DNA of 64,000 bases from Phytophthora quininea (taxonomy: Eukaryota; Oomycota; Peronosporomycetes; Peronosporales; Peronosporaceae): assembly GCA_011947345.1 (NCBI GenBank), contig JAAVTG010000142.1:1-64000 (forward strand), given 5' to 3'. Below, piece after piece: positions 10,216 through 20,224 of this stretch. A program made the translations under genes and the position numbers. The first letter of the stretch is position 1. Each line of letters begins with the position of its first letter. Below the pieces are notes generated by a model. It had not been told where the DNA came from, did no database searches, and worked only from the letters and a program-made list of their open reading frames with translations.

Positions 10216-10508
10216 CGCTTTTGGTTTTGGTTGTGTGTGGACCACACTGTCGACCTCTTCATTACGTACGGTTGGTGTGTACCACCCTATTATTGGTGTG
10301 GTCCACTGTCTCGGACCTCCTTCGTTTCGCTAGGCAGCGATTGGTTGATATTGTTTTCGAGCAATGATCGCCGCCTTCGCAGGCACTCGGTAGCCAACGG
10401 CAGCGCCGGATCTTGTCCATCGAAACTCGGCAACGGACCGACCGACAGACTGACAGACAAACGGACAGACAGCAGGTTTCCCGTAGTAGTCTAAGATACA
10501 TTTATAGC
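10216..10508. other. Non-coding stretch with palindromes and a GACA-type microsatellite
   Basis: It contains the near-perfect palindrome GTGTGG-A-CCACAC at about 10233-10245, a related GGTGTGGTCCAC at about 10297, and a degenerate (GACA)n run at 10435-10474. No gene is supported here. The GTGTGGACCACA motif returns at 14334 and 14383. Confidence 0.5.
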
Positions 10509-11351
10509 ATGGACACAGTAACGGTTGCGACCATTTTCGGGAGCCACGAGCGCACAGTTCGGCGCTGGGTAGCAAAGTTCGAGAAAACTGGGTCGCCATT
10601 CAAGAGACCCAGACAGCGCGAGCGCAGCAGCAAGTGACCCCGCGAAGTTATATTGTAGTCTAGAACTATGTGAAACTTCATCCATGCTTTTATATCAAAG
10701 AGCATTAAGACGAATTGCGGCGTTAACTCTCTCATGTCAAAAATACTTCCTCCGCTTCAATTTGCCGCGCACCGCGGTTCGATTTAAACCTTACAAGAAA
10801 GAAACCGACGGAGAGGGCGGGGAATTAGCGCCAAGAGAGCGCCAAGCGTACGCTACACGGCTATTACCATTTTATAGATGCCCCGAACGACTCGTTTTTG
10901 TGGATGAGATCTCAAAAGATGGACGGTGCGTTTATCAACCAGTACTGTTTTTCTTGCTACGCTGACGTGTTTTTATTAATATTTTATAGGAGTGTGCTGC
11001 GTACACGCGCGTGGTCGAAGCGAGGCACCCCATCAGTAGTTTCTTTACCGTCCTCTTGAGGCTAGCGAATATCAGCACTTGCAGCGATGGACGTTATTTT
11101 AATTTTTTTGCATGGTGATATACTTTCGACACTTTCACGAGAAAGGAATTCCGTCATTTGTTTGCGACTAAGATTGCTCCGTCTTTGAACCCGTGGTCTT
11201 TGCCACGGTCCATTATGGTGCTCGACAACGCCAAGATACATATGTACAAGGCGTTGGAAGAGCTGGTTCACTCCATGGGGCATTTTTTCTGCCGCCATAC
11301 TCGCCAGATTTGAACCCTATCGAAGTAGCATTTTCTCTCCTGAAGCGCTAG
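10509..11351 (+). pseudogene. Tc1/mariner-type transposase remnant
   Basis: Pieces of one transposase are spread over several frames. The N-terminal helix-turn-helix is TVATIFGSHERTVRRWVAKF followed by EKTGSPFKRPR, typical of Tc1/pogo DNA-binding domains. Then comes LVFVDEISKDGR at about 10891-10926, carrying the first catalytic Asp. IMVLDNAKIHMYK at about 11213-11251 has the second Asp. FFLPPYSPDLNPIE after it, one frame over, has the last acidic residue about 33 positions later, as expected for a DDxD/E Tc1 enzyme. Stops and at least three frame changes break it. Terminal inverted repeats were not recognised, so only the coding remnant is delimited. Confidence 0.8.
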
Positions 11352-11424
11352 ATTATCAAGCATGCACGCTTGGGACATTTAAAGAGACACCAGTTGCTGT
11401 TCTCACAGCAGCGTTTCGTCACTG

Positions 11425-12250
11425 TGTGGTGTAGGAATCCACTGAACTTTCGCTAAGGTAGCAGCGAGCTTCCATATACAACAATGCACCTCCCAGAACG
11501 GTAGGCGAATGTTGGGGCGTAATCTGAAGGGACCAGATTCGACCCTGCCCGAGCCGGTGTGTCCTTCGCCGACTGACTACGCTTGCTAGCAATATACACG
11601 AGCGTAACAGGCACGAACTTTCGCCTGTACGCTCAAACACTCTTTCACACACACTAAGCCCCGTGGCACCAACAGATGAAGGTTGCCTAGTCCCGTGGAC
11701 TCTTTTACGGGGCGCCGGAGTATAACTCCAGCTGGAAGTCACGTTGGAATGCGACTAACACTCCACACAAGGGTTCTGTCACCCAACCCCTATTAATAGG
11801 GTCAAACCAAAATACACTCTAACTACCACTCTTCACTCTTGGCCTGACCAAACGAACACTCACTTCACGAAGGTCTGTGTTCGCTGGCAGGCATAACCCA
11901 CGGCAACAGAGCAAGGTGCTTACCTTGGCCGCTTGGGGGTCGGGGGAAATTCTGCTCTGTTTGTATCGCCCTCGCGGGTTCTTACTCTCTCTGAATCTAC
12001 CTTTATCGATGATGCTTTACAAATATCAAGTGAAATATGGTGGGCGCTGGCAGGGCCACTCATTCAGCCTCGCGACCAGACGAACCCTCGGAGTAGTGAC
12101 CGCCTCGGTATAGTGGCACCCAGGGTAGCGACACCCTGGGGTTTAACGAACCTTCGTCCGGTCCTGGGATTGGTCCAAAATGGTACCTTGATTCCGCCAA
12201 TAAGAGAGGCGATAGTTGGCTGCCATGATCCTTGGAGAATCACATGTACA
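11425..12250 (-). repeat. Solo LTR, copy A
   Basis: A stretch of about 826 bp beginning TGTGGTGTAG and ending near ...CACATGTACA on the plus strand. It is virtually identical in reverse orientation to 15817-16646. The internal side ends differently from copy B (ATCACATGTACA here against GCTACATCACA there). Strand is given by analogy with the gypsy element, whose TGTGGT end adjoins the primer binding site. No internal retrotransposon sequence adjoins it, hence a solo LTR. Confidence 0.7.
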
Positions 12251-12505
12251 AGGCAAATTCGACTCTGTATTAAGTAAACTATGAGTGGATCCATGGAGAC
12301 CCCATCTCAAAACCTATCATCCGCACCATTTCTATACCTGCTACTGGATGTTGTTGCTTGACCAGTCCTCTGGTGTGCCAGATCCACGCCTGGAACGGCC
12401 TCAGTTTAGTCTATACATTTACACCAAGGTCGGATAAACAACTCAATCAGAAGGACACCCTACAATCACTGTTGGCACAGTGCAGAGTGCTTCATTGCAA
12501 GTAGC

Positions 12506-12661
12506 TTGAAGGGGTTCAAGAAGGCTTTTGCCAATAGAGCTAGCGTCGTTGATGAGTTCAAGACCGGCAAGCTGTGCTCGGCTTGCCTCCAGCCGCTCGA
12601 AAACGCCCAGATGCCCGTCCGATATTATCGTATAAACGCGTCTCTCTCGAGTACACCAGGA
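12506..12661 (+). pseudogene. Possible TnpB/Fanzor-type zinc-ribbon remnant
   Basis: The open frame reads KKAFANRASVVDEFKTGKLC followed by SACLQPLE. The order hydrophobic-D-E-F-x-T-x-x-L-C-S-x-C resembles the RuvC/zinc-ribbon junction of TnpB-family proteins (E.(Y/F).TS..C..C), including eukaryotic Fanzor. Only one Cys pair is present; the second pair and the downstream Asp of the nuclease site are missing because ribosomal ITS sequence begins at about 12686. It is therefore at most a short remnant. A chance match or an unrelated zinc finger remains possible. Confidence 0.3.
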
Positions 12662-12685
12662 AGCCAGGAATTCCCAAAGCCAAAA

Positions 12686-12790
12686 ATACGGTTCACGTGG
12701 AAAAGCTTTAGGTGTGGTAATGATCCTTCCGCAGGTTCATCAACGGAATCCTTGGTACGATTTTACCTTCCTCTAAATGTCGAGGTTTAA
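12686..12790 (-). rRNA. Fragment of rDNA: 18S 3' end and start of ITS1 (pseudogene)
   Basis: On the minus strand the segment contains CATTTAGAGGAAGG, GTACCAAGG.TTCCG and AACCTGCGGAAGGATCATTA, the conserved 3' terminus of 18S rRNA, followed by CCACACCTAAAG and TTCCACGTGAACCGTAT, the start of Peronosporales ITS1. Several changes against the invariant 18S sequence (such as GTACC for GTAAC, and GTTGATG for GTAGGTG) show that it is a diverged, non-functional scrap of about 105 bp. It is isolated: no other rRNA sequence is visible around it. Confidence 0.8.
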
Positions 12791-13814
12791 AAGTTCCCAT
12801 CAGTGGGTTTAGAGCATGTCCACGGATGCCGTTTCGTCGACTCCAATCACCGTAGCCAACAAGCACCTGCGGGCTCGAAATGGGAACCATTCTTGCGGCC
12901 AACTCTTTGAGAGCCTTCTGTTTCAAACGGCAGCGATGCAGTCGTCACTTCGAGAAACTGTGGTTGGCACCAAGCTCAACGAAATGGCAGATGTGGCGCC
13001 AATAGACTTGGAGTCTTTCCGATAATAGGTTGTAGTCTGTCATCTTATAACAAGGGATGGCACGGAGAGCTCATGCATATTTCTTACGGCGCTTCTTCAG
13101 ATGTTCGTTCCAGTATCGAAACTTTCGCATCTCAGCGGCATGACGATATTGTGGTGTGCTGATTTGGGATCGCGACGTTAACGCAGGTCGAAATAGGCGC
13201 CTTCTGCCGCGGCTAGCTCTTTCACGCATCTCGTGCGAAAGAAGAAGCCCAGCGCGGGATTTCATTCGAGTGTACACGGTTGAGTAGTGATGTGACGCGG
13301 CGCTCCGAATCCGTATGTGTCGTAACACTACGTAGTTTACTGCAATTGTCCCTTCCAGCCGTTTTGTCTGCATAATAGCTCCTCTTAAACTAAGCGCCGG
13401 GTGAGAGCAGGGCTATCTTATTCAACGGAAAGTCGTCGCTGAACACCAAGTATAGTCTCCTCTAATCATCATAATCTATCAAGCTTAGACTTCGCTAATC
13501 CATCAGAAATTGTTTGGACAAGAAGTTTGCTAATTATCTGGTTGACGACCTCCTGAGCAGTTCATACTGCGACACGGAGGTCAATTGAGGGGAATGCAGC
13601 ATATGCTCATTCTAAGAGGGACTGTCGCCCGTACGGGTTAATGCCCCTTCAGACATACCTCAGAAAAAGTAAGTATGGCTTGCTGTCCTTGCCGCTGCCT
13701 CGTATGAGTTCTGACTCCCCAGTAGTGTATCGTTTCGTTGTCTTTTATGTAGATGGAAGCTACTGCCAACAATAATCGACGTTTATTCTAGTCTCATTAT
13801 CGTTTGTTGTTGCT
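12791..13814. other. Unassigned sequence between rDNA fragment and disrupted gene
   Basis: Holds only short open frames, among them 69 residues at 12816-13025 (plus, ATG start, no recognisable domain) and a basic 100-residue frame at 13071-13373 (minus). Neither shows a domain, an intron pattern or a neighbour that supports it. It sits inside the inverted LTR pair and is probably decayed repeat or gene debris. Confidence 0.3.
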
Positions 13815-15712
13815 TTGGAGGTGCCGCTACGCAACACACTGCGCTGCGAACTAACTGTGAAGACTGGAAGGCCACTCGGACACTGTCGTGATAAAGCTGT
13901 CACTCTATCATTTGATATTGGGGTATCACTGGGCTATGAGGAGATAAAGAAGAGCGTGAAATCGGTATTTGCTTCTAATGAACGATTACGTTGGAACAAT
14001 GGCTTGGAAATCTACATAAAACTCGCCAAGAATGCACTCCAGAAGGCGTTCGTCAAATTGGATCAAGATGGATTCAAGCCGTTGCTGCAAACAGCGTGGC
14101 GAAATTCTCGGTTCCGACGTAGCGGCCAAGTTGACTTCGTTGTTGACGTTTTTATATACATCGAAAAACCAAGAAGGCGGTCGTTACTACCCTGCATCGT
14201 GCAACAGAAAACCGTGTGCACCAAGTGCTGCCTCGTGTACAAGAAGCTCTAGAGACAGCTCAAGTCGACGTTGTGTGGTATAGTGCCGGGAGCTCCCGTG
14301 CCAGCCCCCGTCTCGTCGGGGCCTGAACCACTGGTGTGGACCACATCGAATCCGTACCAGGACGTACCGGGATCGGGACCAGCGGTGTGGACCACATCCA
14401 GGTACAAGTTGTCTCATCTCGTGGTCTCGGTCAAGACCTCCTCCCCGGACCATACTCAAGCCAAGTCAAGTCAGAAAATCCACCGCGAGGTGACACTCTC
14501 TCCCTGAGATGTGCCGAAGTGCCTCCCATCCGGACTATACTGGATTCAGGTCAAGTGCGATGAACCATAGTGTTCCCAAGTCAAGTCGATCAAGGTACGC
14601 ACCTGGGCCGCGTCGGGACATCGTCGGAGGCAGCGGACCCGGACCCCGGACCGGGTCCATAGTGAAATCAAGTATAGTTCATAGGAACGTAACTCGCCCC
14701 GGCGAAGGTTGGGGCGACCAATTCAGTCTACCTTTTTTCCCTCGAGCACGCAAGTGTTCTCTTCAGTGCGATCGTCTCGGACCAGGGCCACAGAGGGCCG
14801 GAGCTGTGCTTAAGGCTATCCCGGTAATATTTCCATTCTTTTTGCCTACATTCCCCAGGGAGTTAGGCATTTCATATTTGTGTGTCCCGGCAGCGGTCTG
14901 GCCGACCCGGATTTTCACATTCCATATTTCTAGGGCCTTCGCCTGGGGAGTCTTCCGTCCGAAAGAATAGATTGTATATTGTATATTGTATATTGTGTGT
15001 CGTGTTCCCGGACCCAGGCAGTGTCTGGGACCGTTGTGTGTATAACTGCCGCCCACAGCTCACCCGTACCAGGTCGAGACGTTCATTGAACAACTCGGTG
15101 ACCGGTCCTTGATAAAAAAAACCGTTTTCGAAGGGGGTACACAAGGTGAAGGTACTGACCGGCCCAGGGCCCTCCCCGTTCCCGGTCCCAAACAGGGTCC
15201 CGAAGGAATTTCCCAGTGGGAGGATCCCCAGGTCACGGCCCCGGATAAATCCCTCGTCCGGGCGGAGCCGTCTGACTCACTAGGGAGTATCACATGTACA
15301 ACACCAGGAAGTGGTAAGAAGCCCAAGCGCTACAACACAGTTGGTCCTGCTACGCTACGCTATGCGGCAACCGCTCAAGCAAGACTGCCCTACAACGAAG
15401 CGGTAGGGCCCCAGACAACACAACCTTCCGCCAGTTGCAGCATATTGACAGTTGGAACAAGAGACTACGAACTCAGTTGCCCAAGTGGACGACTTTCTCC
15501 CCGTTCAAGTGATTTTAAACGACGCCAAAGTGACGCTGCGAATGTGCGTTCAGGATCTCCGCCATGCCTTGGGCTTATCGCTGTACCCGCTATGCCCGCC
15601 ATTCCGACAACCGGTGGTGTTTGTCCCGCCGCTCGATCAAGACGTGGAAGACGTCGATCATGTGCTCAGCGATGACGGCAACGATGAAGACACAACACAA
15701 TTTATCTTTTAA
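13815..15712 (+). pseudogene. Unknown gene split by an LTR-like insertion
   Basis: The left part (13815-14273) codes for a soluble-looking protein: LSFDIGVSLGYEEIKKSVKS and LAKNALQKAFVKL, then after a 1-base frame change TTLHRATENRVHQVLPRVQE up to the insertion at 14274. The right part resumes after 15300, with HIDSWNKRLRTQLPKWTTF and, one frame over, VILNDAKVTLRMCVQDLRHA and an acidic C-terminus ending at 15712. Codon-like composition on both sides and the abrupt repeat in between suggest one gene interrupted by the element at 14274-15300. I do not recognise the family. There is no ATG at the left edge, so the true start is unknown. Confidence 0.4.
14274..15300. repeat. LTR-like insertion, copy C (about 1.03 kb)
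   Basis: It begins TGTGGTATAG, the same ten bases as the gag-proximal end of the gypsy LTR, and ends GAGTATCACATGTACA, closely matching the GAGAATCACATGTACA end of solo LTR A. Its length is close to the 1.03 kb gypsy LTR, but the interior is not obviously similar. The interior is GC-rich with repeated GTGTGGACCACATC at 14334 and 14383 and a short ATTGTAT tandem run near 14964-14996. No clean target duplication was found. The LTR call is an inference from its ends and length. Confidence 0.4.
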
Positions 15713-15816
15713 TATGTATACATTATTGCTTCAGTTACTTATATTTAAAGCCGCGTCTGAGTATCCACAGTGGCAATATAATCCGTAGCCTACTTGGTCA
15801 TGGGCTTTAGTGCAGT

Positions 15817-16646
15817 TGTGATGTAGCGATTCTCCAAAGGATCGCGGCAGCCAACTATCGCCTCTCTTATTGGCGGAATCAAGGTACCATTTTGGACCAA
15901 TCCCAGGACCGGACGAAGGTTCGTTAAACCCCAGGGTGTCGCTACCCTGGGTGCCACTATACCGAGGCGGTCACTACTCCGAGGGTTCGTCTGGTTGCGA
16001 GGCTGAATGAGTGGCCCTGCCAGCGCCCACCATATTTCACTTGATATTTGTAAAGCATCATCGATAAAGGTAGATTCAGAGAGAGTAAGAACCCGCGAGG
16101 GCGATACAAACAGAGCAGAATTTCCCCCGACCCCCAAGCGGCCAAGGTAAGCACCTTGCTCTGTTGCCGTGGGTTATGCCTGCCAGCGAACACAGACCTT
16201 CGTGAAGTGAGTGTTCGTTTGGTCAGGCCAAGAGTGAAGAGTGGTAGTTAGAGTGTATTTTGGTTTGACCCTATTAATAGGGGTTGGGTGACAGAACCCT
16301 TGTGTGGAGTGTTAGTCGCATTCCAACGTGACTTCCAGCTGGAGTTATACTCCGGCGCCCCGTAAAAGAGTCCACGGGACTAGGCAACCTTCATCTGTTG
16401 GTGCCACGGGGCTTAGTGTGTGTGAAAGAGTGTTTGAGCGTACAGGCGAAAGTTCGTGCCTGTTACGCTCGTGTATATTGCTAGCAAGCGTAGTCAGTCG
16501 GCGAAGGACACACCGGCTCGGGCAGGGTCGAATCTGGTCCCTTCAGATTACGCCCCAACATTCGCCTACCGTTCTGGGAGGTGCATTGTTGTATATGGAA
16601 GCTCGCTGCTACCTTAGCGAAAGTTCAGTGGATTCCTACACCACAA
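15817..16646 (+). repeat. Solo LTR, copy B, inverted relative to copy A
   Basis: About 830 bp from TGTGATGTAG to CTACACCACA, whose first and last ten bases form an imperfect inverted repeat, as expected for LTR ends. The body is essentially identical to copy A in reverse orientation: a 100-codon open frame is shared residue for residue. A direct 5-bp target duplication is not seen at this copy. Confidence 0.7.
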
Positions 16647-17602
16647 GTGCCCTTCCTAGCGCTTAAGACCACGAGATCTACATTGGCCCAGTCAAGCTAC
16701 GTCGGGATCACCGCGGATCAAGCAGTGCTCGGGTGATCTGGATAGTAAATTGGTCAGATCCACTCGCAGCCTGGATTCACTAGTACCAAGTGTGGATCCG
16801 AGGTCTACTGGAGTTGCTACTTGGCCAGGACGACTGATCGACCCTCAACCCCCCAAGATCACGCTATTGAAAGTGTCAAGTAAGGAAAAGGAAGACAACA
16901 CACCCCTCCCTCAAGGCAACCCCTCCTGGATCCAAGACCCAGGCCCCAGATCCAGGTAGATCCAAGCGATTACTAGTCTGGTAAATATTCAAGGACGCAG
17001 AGTGAAGATTTCCACGCTGCTCCTGACCTCCCTCATCTCGCCAAGACGTTCGAGCTTCATAGATCAAGCACCCTCGAAGCACCCGAAGAGCAGAACCAGC
17101 CCGCCGACGGGTACACAAGGTGAGCACACTTCAGCATCCCCACGGATATCAGGGTACCCCTCCATTAGTCGGTGTCTGGGTGCAGTGGAAGCGGATTTTG
17201 ATAAATCCCACTACACCACACACAAATTCCTGGACTTCCGGAGGTAAGATTTGTGCGTGTGTGTCTGGATTATGCCAGCTCGGCGAATGCGGTGAGCAGT
17301 GTGTGTGAGCGTTCATTAGCAAAGGCAAGAGTGCGTGTTGCCCGAAAGGGAGTGATTCGTGGCTCGTTCTAATCCACTATATTATCAAGAAGAGCCTATT
17401 CGCCTCCGCCTCAACCCTATTAGTCTTGGTTTTGCGGTGGCGGCTATGGAAGCACTTTCCCTATGTGTGGCTTTCTCTCTTTAGAGGAATCCTAGAGTTT
17501 GAGTGAGTGTATTGTGCGTTAAGCGTCCTAGCCAAAGATCGGAACTAGTTGCGCTGTTGGTTAGCCGAAACATTGTAGAAGAGTGCATTTGACTGGCTCT
17601 GG
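16647..17602. other. No gene seen; probable decayed repeat
   Basis: Only short open frames without domains. The sequence includes a GGTACACAAGGTGA motif near 17111 that also occurs near 15139 in the LTR-like copy C, and tandem GGATCC/CCAGG-type words around 16920-16965. This suggests further old LTR material. Confidence 0.3.
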
Positions 17603-18216
17603 GTGAGTCGAGTTGGGAGTCCTTTAGACGAAGCCTCAACTCTCGTCGAACCTTCGCAAGAGGAGAGACTTGCTGTTGTGGGCAGGCACTACTCTATTAA
17701 GGCTACGTTGCCAAGTGGATATTTCCTACACCACATGAAGCTCATTACTAGTCGGTCAGGCTCGTCGGCGTTCTTGATACTGAACTTTGATGAAGAGCCG
17801 CAGGCGTCTGGAAAAGTTCAAGACTGCCATGTTGACTGCATCTGCGCGTATACATCCTCCAACAGCGGCAATGAAATTACTGTCACGCATTTGGTTCATC
17901 GCGGCGCTGTAAAGGTTTCGAACCCATTTCGGTAGACCAGAACGGTGGCTCAGTAAAGGTCTTCTGGGAGTAGAACAGCGCTAAAAACGATTTGTTGGTC
18001 GTTGGCGGTTGAGTTCCAGACACCGCAGCACGTGCATGTTGCACAGGTGAGTCGCTTCGATACGGTTTTGCCATTGTTCCTCGCACCGGCTAAAGTTTGC
18101 TGTTGTTCCAGACGCTGGCGGCTCTGCGCCACTTCGTAGCCGGGTTAAACGCCGCCCAAGTGGTCTCCAAGCACAACAAGTTGCGCGTCACAGCGAACAC
18201 GGTGGACGTGGACTAG
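17603..18216 (+). CDS. Hypothetical gene fragment with one intron
   Basis: A 110-codon frame (17603-17935; KATLPSGYFLHHMKLITS, FLILNFDEEP, NEITVTHLVHRGAV) is followed, after a short frame-broken gap, by coding sequence AVEFQTPQHVHVAQ. This runs into a clear intron (donor GTGAGT at 18047, acceptor TTCCAG ending at 18111, 65 bp) and continues as TLAALRHFVAGLNAAQVVSK to a TAG at 18214-18216. The intron size and borders match other introns in this window, which is the main support. No ATG is visible at the left end, so the gene is 5'-truncated or its first exon is missed. The family is not recognised. Confidence 0.4.
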
Positions 18217-18588
18217 TAGAAACACTTCCTGCACAAGTAGCCCACGAGCCGACTGTACCTCGCTTTTGGCACACACGAGAGTGATGGTCCAAGACTTTCC
18301 GTCCTCTGCAAGTATGGAGTTCTGCGCAGCCACAGCCGATGACGAAAATAACAGGCCGCGCACTCGTCTCCCGTGCTGGCTGTCGCTCGAAGATGGCCAC
18401 AACCAAGGCAAGGTATCACACTGCACAAGACACCCGACGCATCAAAATGAATATATTCTTGGTAAGGTAGGAAGTAAAGCCTGCGTATTCGCGCAGCAGC
18501 AGCACTGGGGGAATGCGGTCTTGACCAACCGACGGAGCGACGCGCAGAAACAGGGTCGGCCGGCGTTGCAGGACGATCGGACGCTTGC
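18217..18588. other. Intergenic region, no gene seen
   Basis: Lies between two convergent genes (plus-strand fragment ending at 18216, minus-strand secreted protein ending at 18589). No open frame with a recognisable domain. Confidence 0.4.
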
Positions 18589-19053
18589 TTAGAGCATGGC
18601 GTAAACGGCGGCGGCCACGAGGGCGAAGGCTGAGGGCACAATGGTGGACGCACTGCTGCTGGCCGACGCGGACGCCGAGGCGCTGGCAGAGGCCTCCGTG
18701 GACGCGCTGCTCGTGGTGGTGCTGCTGGAGGCGGCGGTGCTGGCGGAGGAAGTAGTGGACGCGGCGCTGGGAGCCTCCGTGGCGGCGCGTGTGGCCTGCG
18801 GCTCGATGTCGAACTCGCTATTGGCAGACGTGTCGCCGGCCGTGACGGTGGAGTCGCTCGAGCCCGACGAGGACGACGCCATGGCGGCGGCGGACACGAA
18901 CTTGAGCGCGTTGCTGTTGGTGTTCTCGGCGGCCCTGATAACCTTGAGCTCGGCCAGCGTGGCCTCCAACTTGGTGATCTCGTCGTCGATGGCGTTGGCG
19001 CTGACGGCAGCGGCGGCGACGGCCGACAGGAGCAGCACGTTGAGCACACGCAT
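18589..19053 (-). CDS. Secreted Ser/Ala/Thr-rich protein, probably GPI-anchored
   Basis: The predicted protein is 154 residues. The ATG at 19053 was chosen because it starts a typical signal peptide: MRVLNVLLLSAVAAAAVSANA. An earlier frame extension is Arg-rich and would bury the signal. The mature N-terminus (IDDEITKLEATLAELKVIRA) is a short amphipathic helix. The rest is a mucin-like run of Ser, Ala, Thr and Glu, ending in a hydrophobic tail (IVPSAFALVAAAVYAML) after small residues, the layout of a GPI-anchor signal. In oomycetes such proteins are usually surface or wall-associated glycoproteins. There is no enzymatic domain and no RxLR-type motif. Confidence 0.65.
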   Translation of the reverse strand: MRVLNVLLLSAVAAAAVSANAIDDEITKLEATLAELKVIRAAENTNSNALKFVSAAAMASSSSGSSDSTVTAGDTSANSEFDIEPQATRAATEAPSAASTTSSASTAASSSTTTSSASTEASASASASASASSSASTIVPSAFALVAAAVYAML

Positions 19054-20224
19054 GGGCTTCAAGGAGACTCGGAGGAAGCGATTGTGGGCACGAAGCTTTG
19101 CCCTCGAGGGGTCGTCGAGTCGCAGCGGCGGGCAGTTGACTTTGACACGCATCGCGGCGGGGCTTTGCACTGCAAGTACCTGGTCTATCCACCGGCGCTG
19201 ACTTCGCCGTGACCTGGGACAACGACAAGACCGCCTTCTCCCATGGGTCTGCTTGCGTTGGGGATCCATGGGCTCTCTATCGGCGGAGAGCTCGAACGTA
19301 TAAACACTGAAGCTGGGCTAGTAGGAAAGGAAGGAACGCATAGTGAAAGACCCGGTCGGTCGGCGCCACAACGCCCCGCTGGACACGATCGGCGGTGCTG
19401 TGAAAGCATTTCCACTTCGTCGGGCCATCAATGTATCGATACCATGAAGTTGGTGCCACGTTGACGACCAACGTGAGATCTGCGCGAAGCGGTGAAGCAG
19501 CATGTCCTCCGCATTGTCGACCAACCTGTAGGCAACCGGACCAAATCCATCGAGGACAAGCCCCGACGCGCCTGCGTGCGATGGTCCATCGGCGAGAAAC
19601 GTCCTTCTGGTCGCTTGTTGTCGAGCGTGACGATGCTTGAGAAGGGCGCCGTGCGAACCAGGAGCCATCCTTACTGCTTTGAGAACACGACTCCGTCAAT
19701 AAGGCCGTTGCCGTGGCCTCGTTGGCGGAGAATCCTAGCACAACATCGTCTGACACGACAACGATGCCACTTCAAAATCACGCGCAATAGAAACCAGGAA
19801 TGGCGTGTTTCCCAACGAAGTGGGCACCTTCGAGCACCTTGCTGAGAGCTATTAATGGGAAATGCCGACCAGCGTAAGTGTGCTCTCTTCAAGGATGGCA
19901 GCGCTCGATTTCCACAAGCAACATCGTTCATGTTATTAGTGGCAGCCCAAGTCCCAAGAAATATGTCGCGAACGCCTTCCACACGTAGCTGAAAACACCT
20001 AATCCGAATTAGCGCCGTGCAGCTGATCAACTTTCCGTAAGGACATCCTTGAGAATGCCGACGATAAACTCATGAGCAACGCGAGTCAAGGCAGAAGTTT
20101 CTCCCCTAGCGAAATTATCCGCTTCCGGAAGTCTTCGATTTCCGTGCTACTTGCAGATGGCTACATTTGTTTTTAATTGTAGTTTGATTCGTCCAAAAAC
20201 GAGGGGCTACGCAGTCACCGGAAG
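19054..20224. other. Long intergenic region, no gene supported
   Basis: Several medium open frames exist on both strands (for example 159 codons, minus, 19277-19756), but none has a domain, a plausible start or a coding-like bias that separates it from its shadow frames. It may hold a decayed gene and the promoters of the divergent neighbours. Confidence 0.35.

Noticed and set aside
9940..10494. Long plus-strand open frame (184 codons)
   Set aside because: It lies antisense to the Cys-rich minus-strand frame and runs into the GACA microsatellite; no domain and biased composition, so a shadow frame.
18641..19201. Plus-strand 186-codon frame over the secreted Ser-rich gene
   Set aside because: Antisense shadow of the Ser/Ala repeat. 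The minus strand has a signal peptide and a GPI-like tail, the plus strand has neither.
19277..19756. Minus-strand 159-codon frame as a gene
   Set aside because: No recognisable domain, and overlapping frames of similar length on both strands; not enough support.
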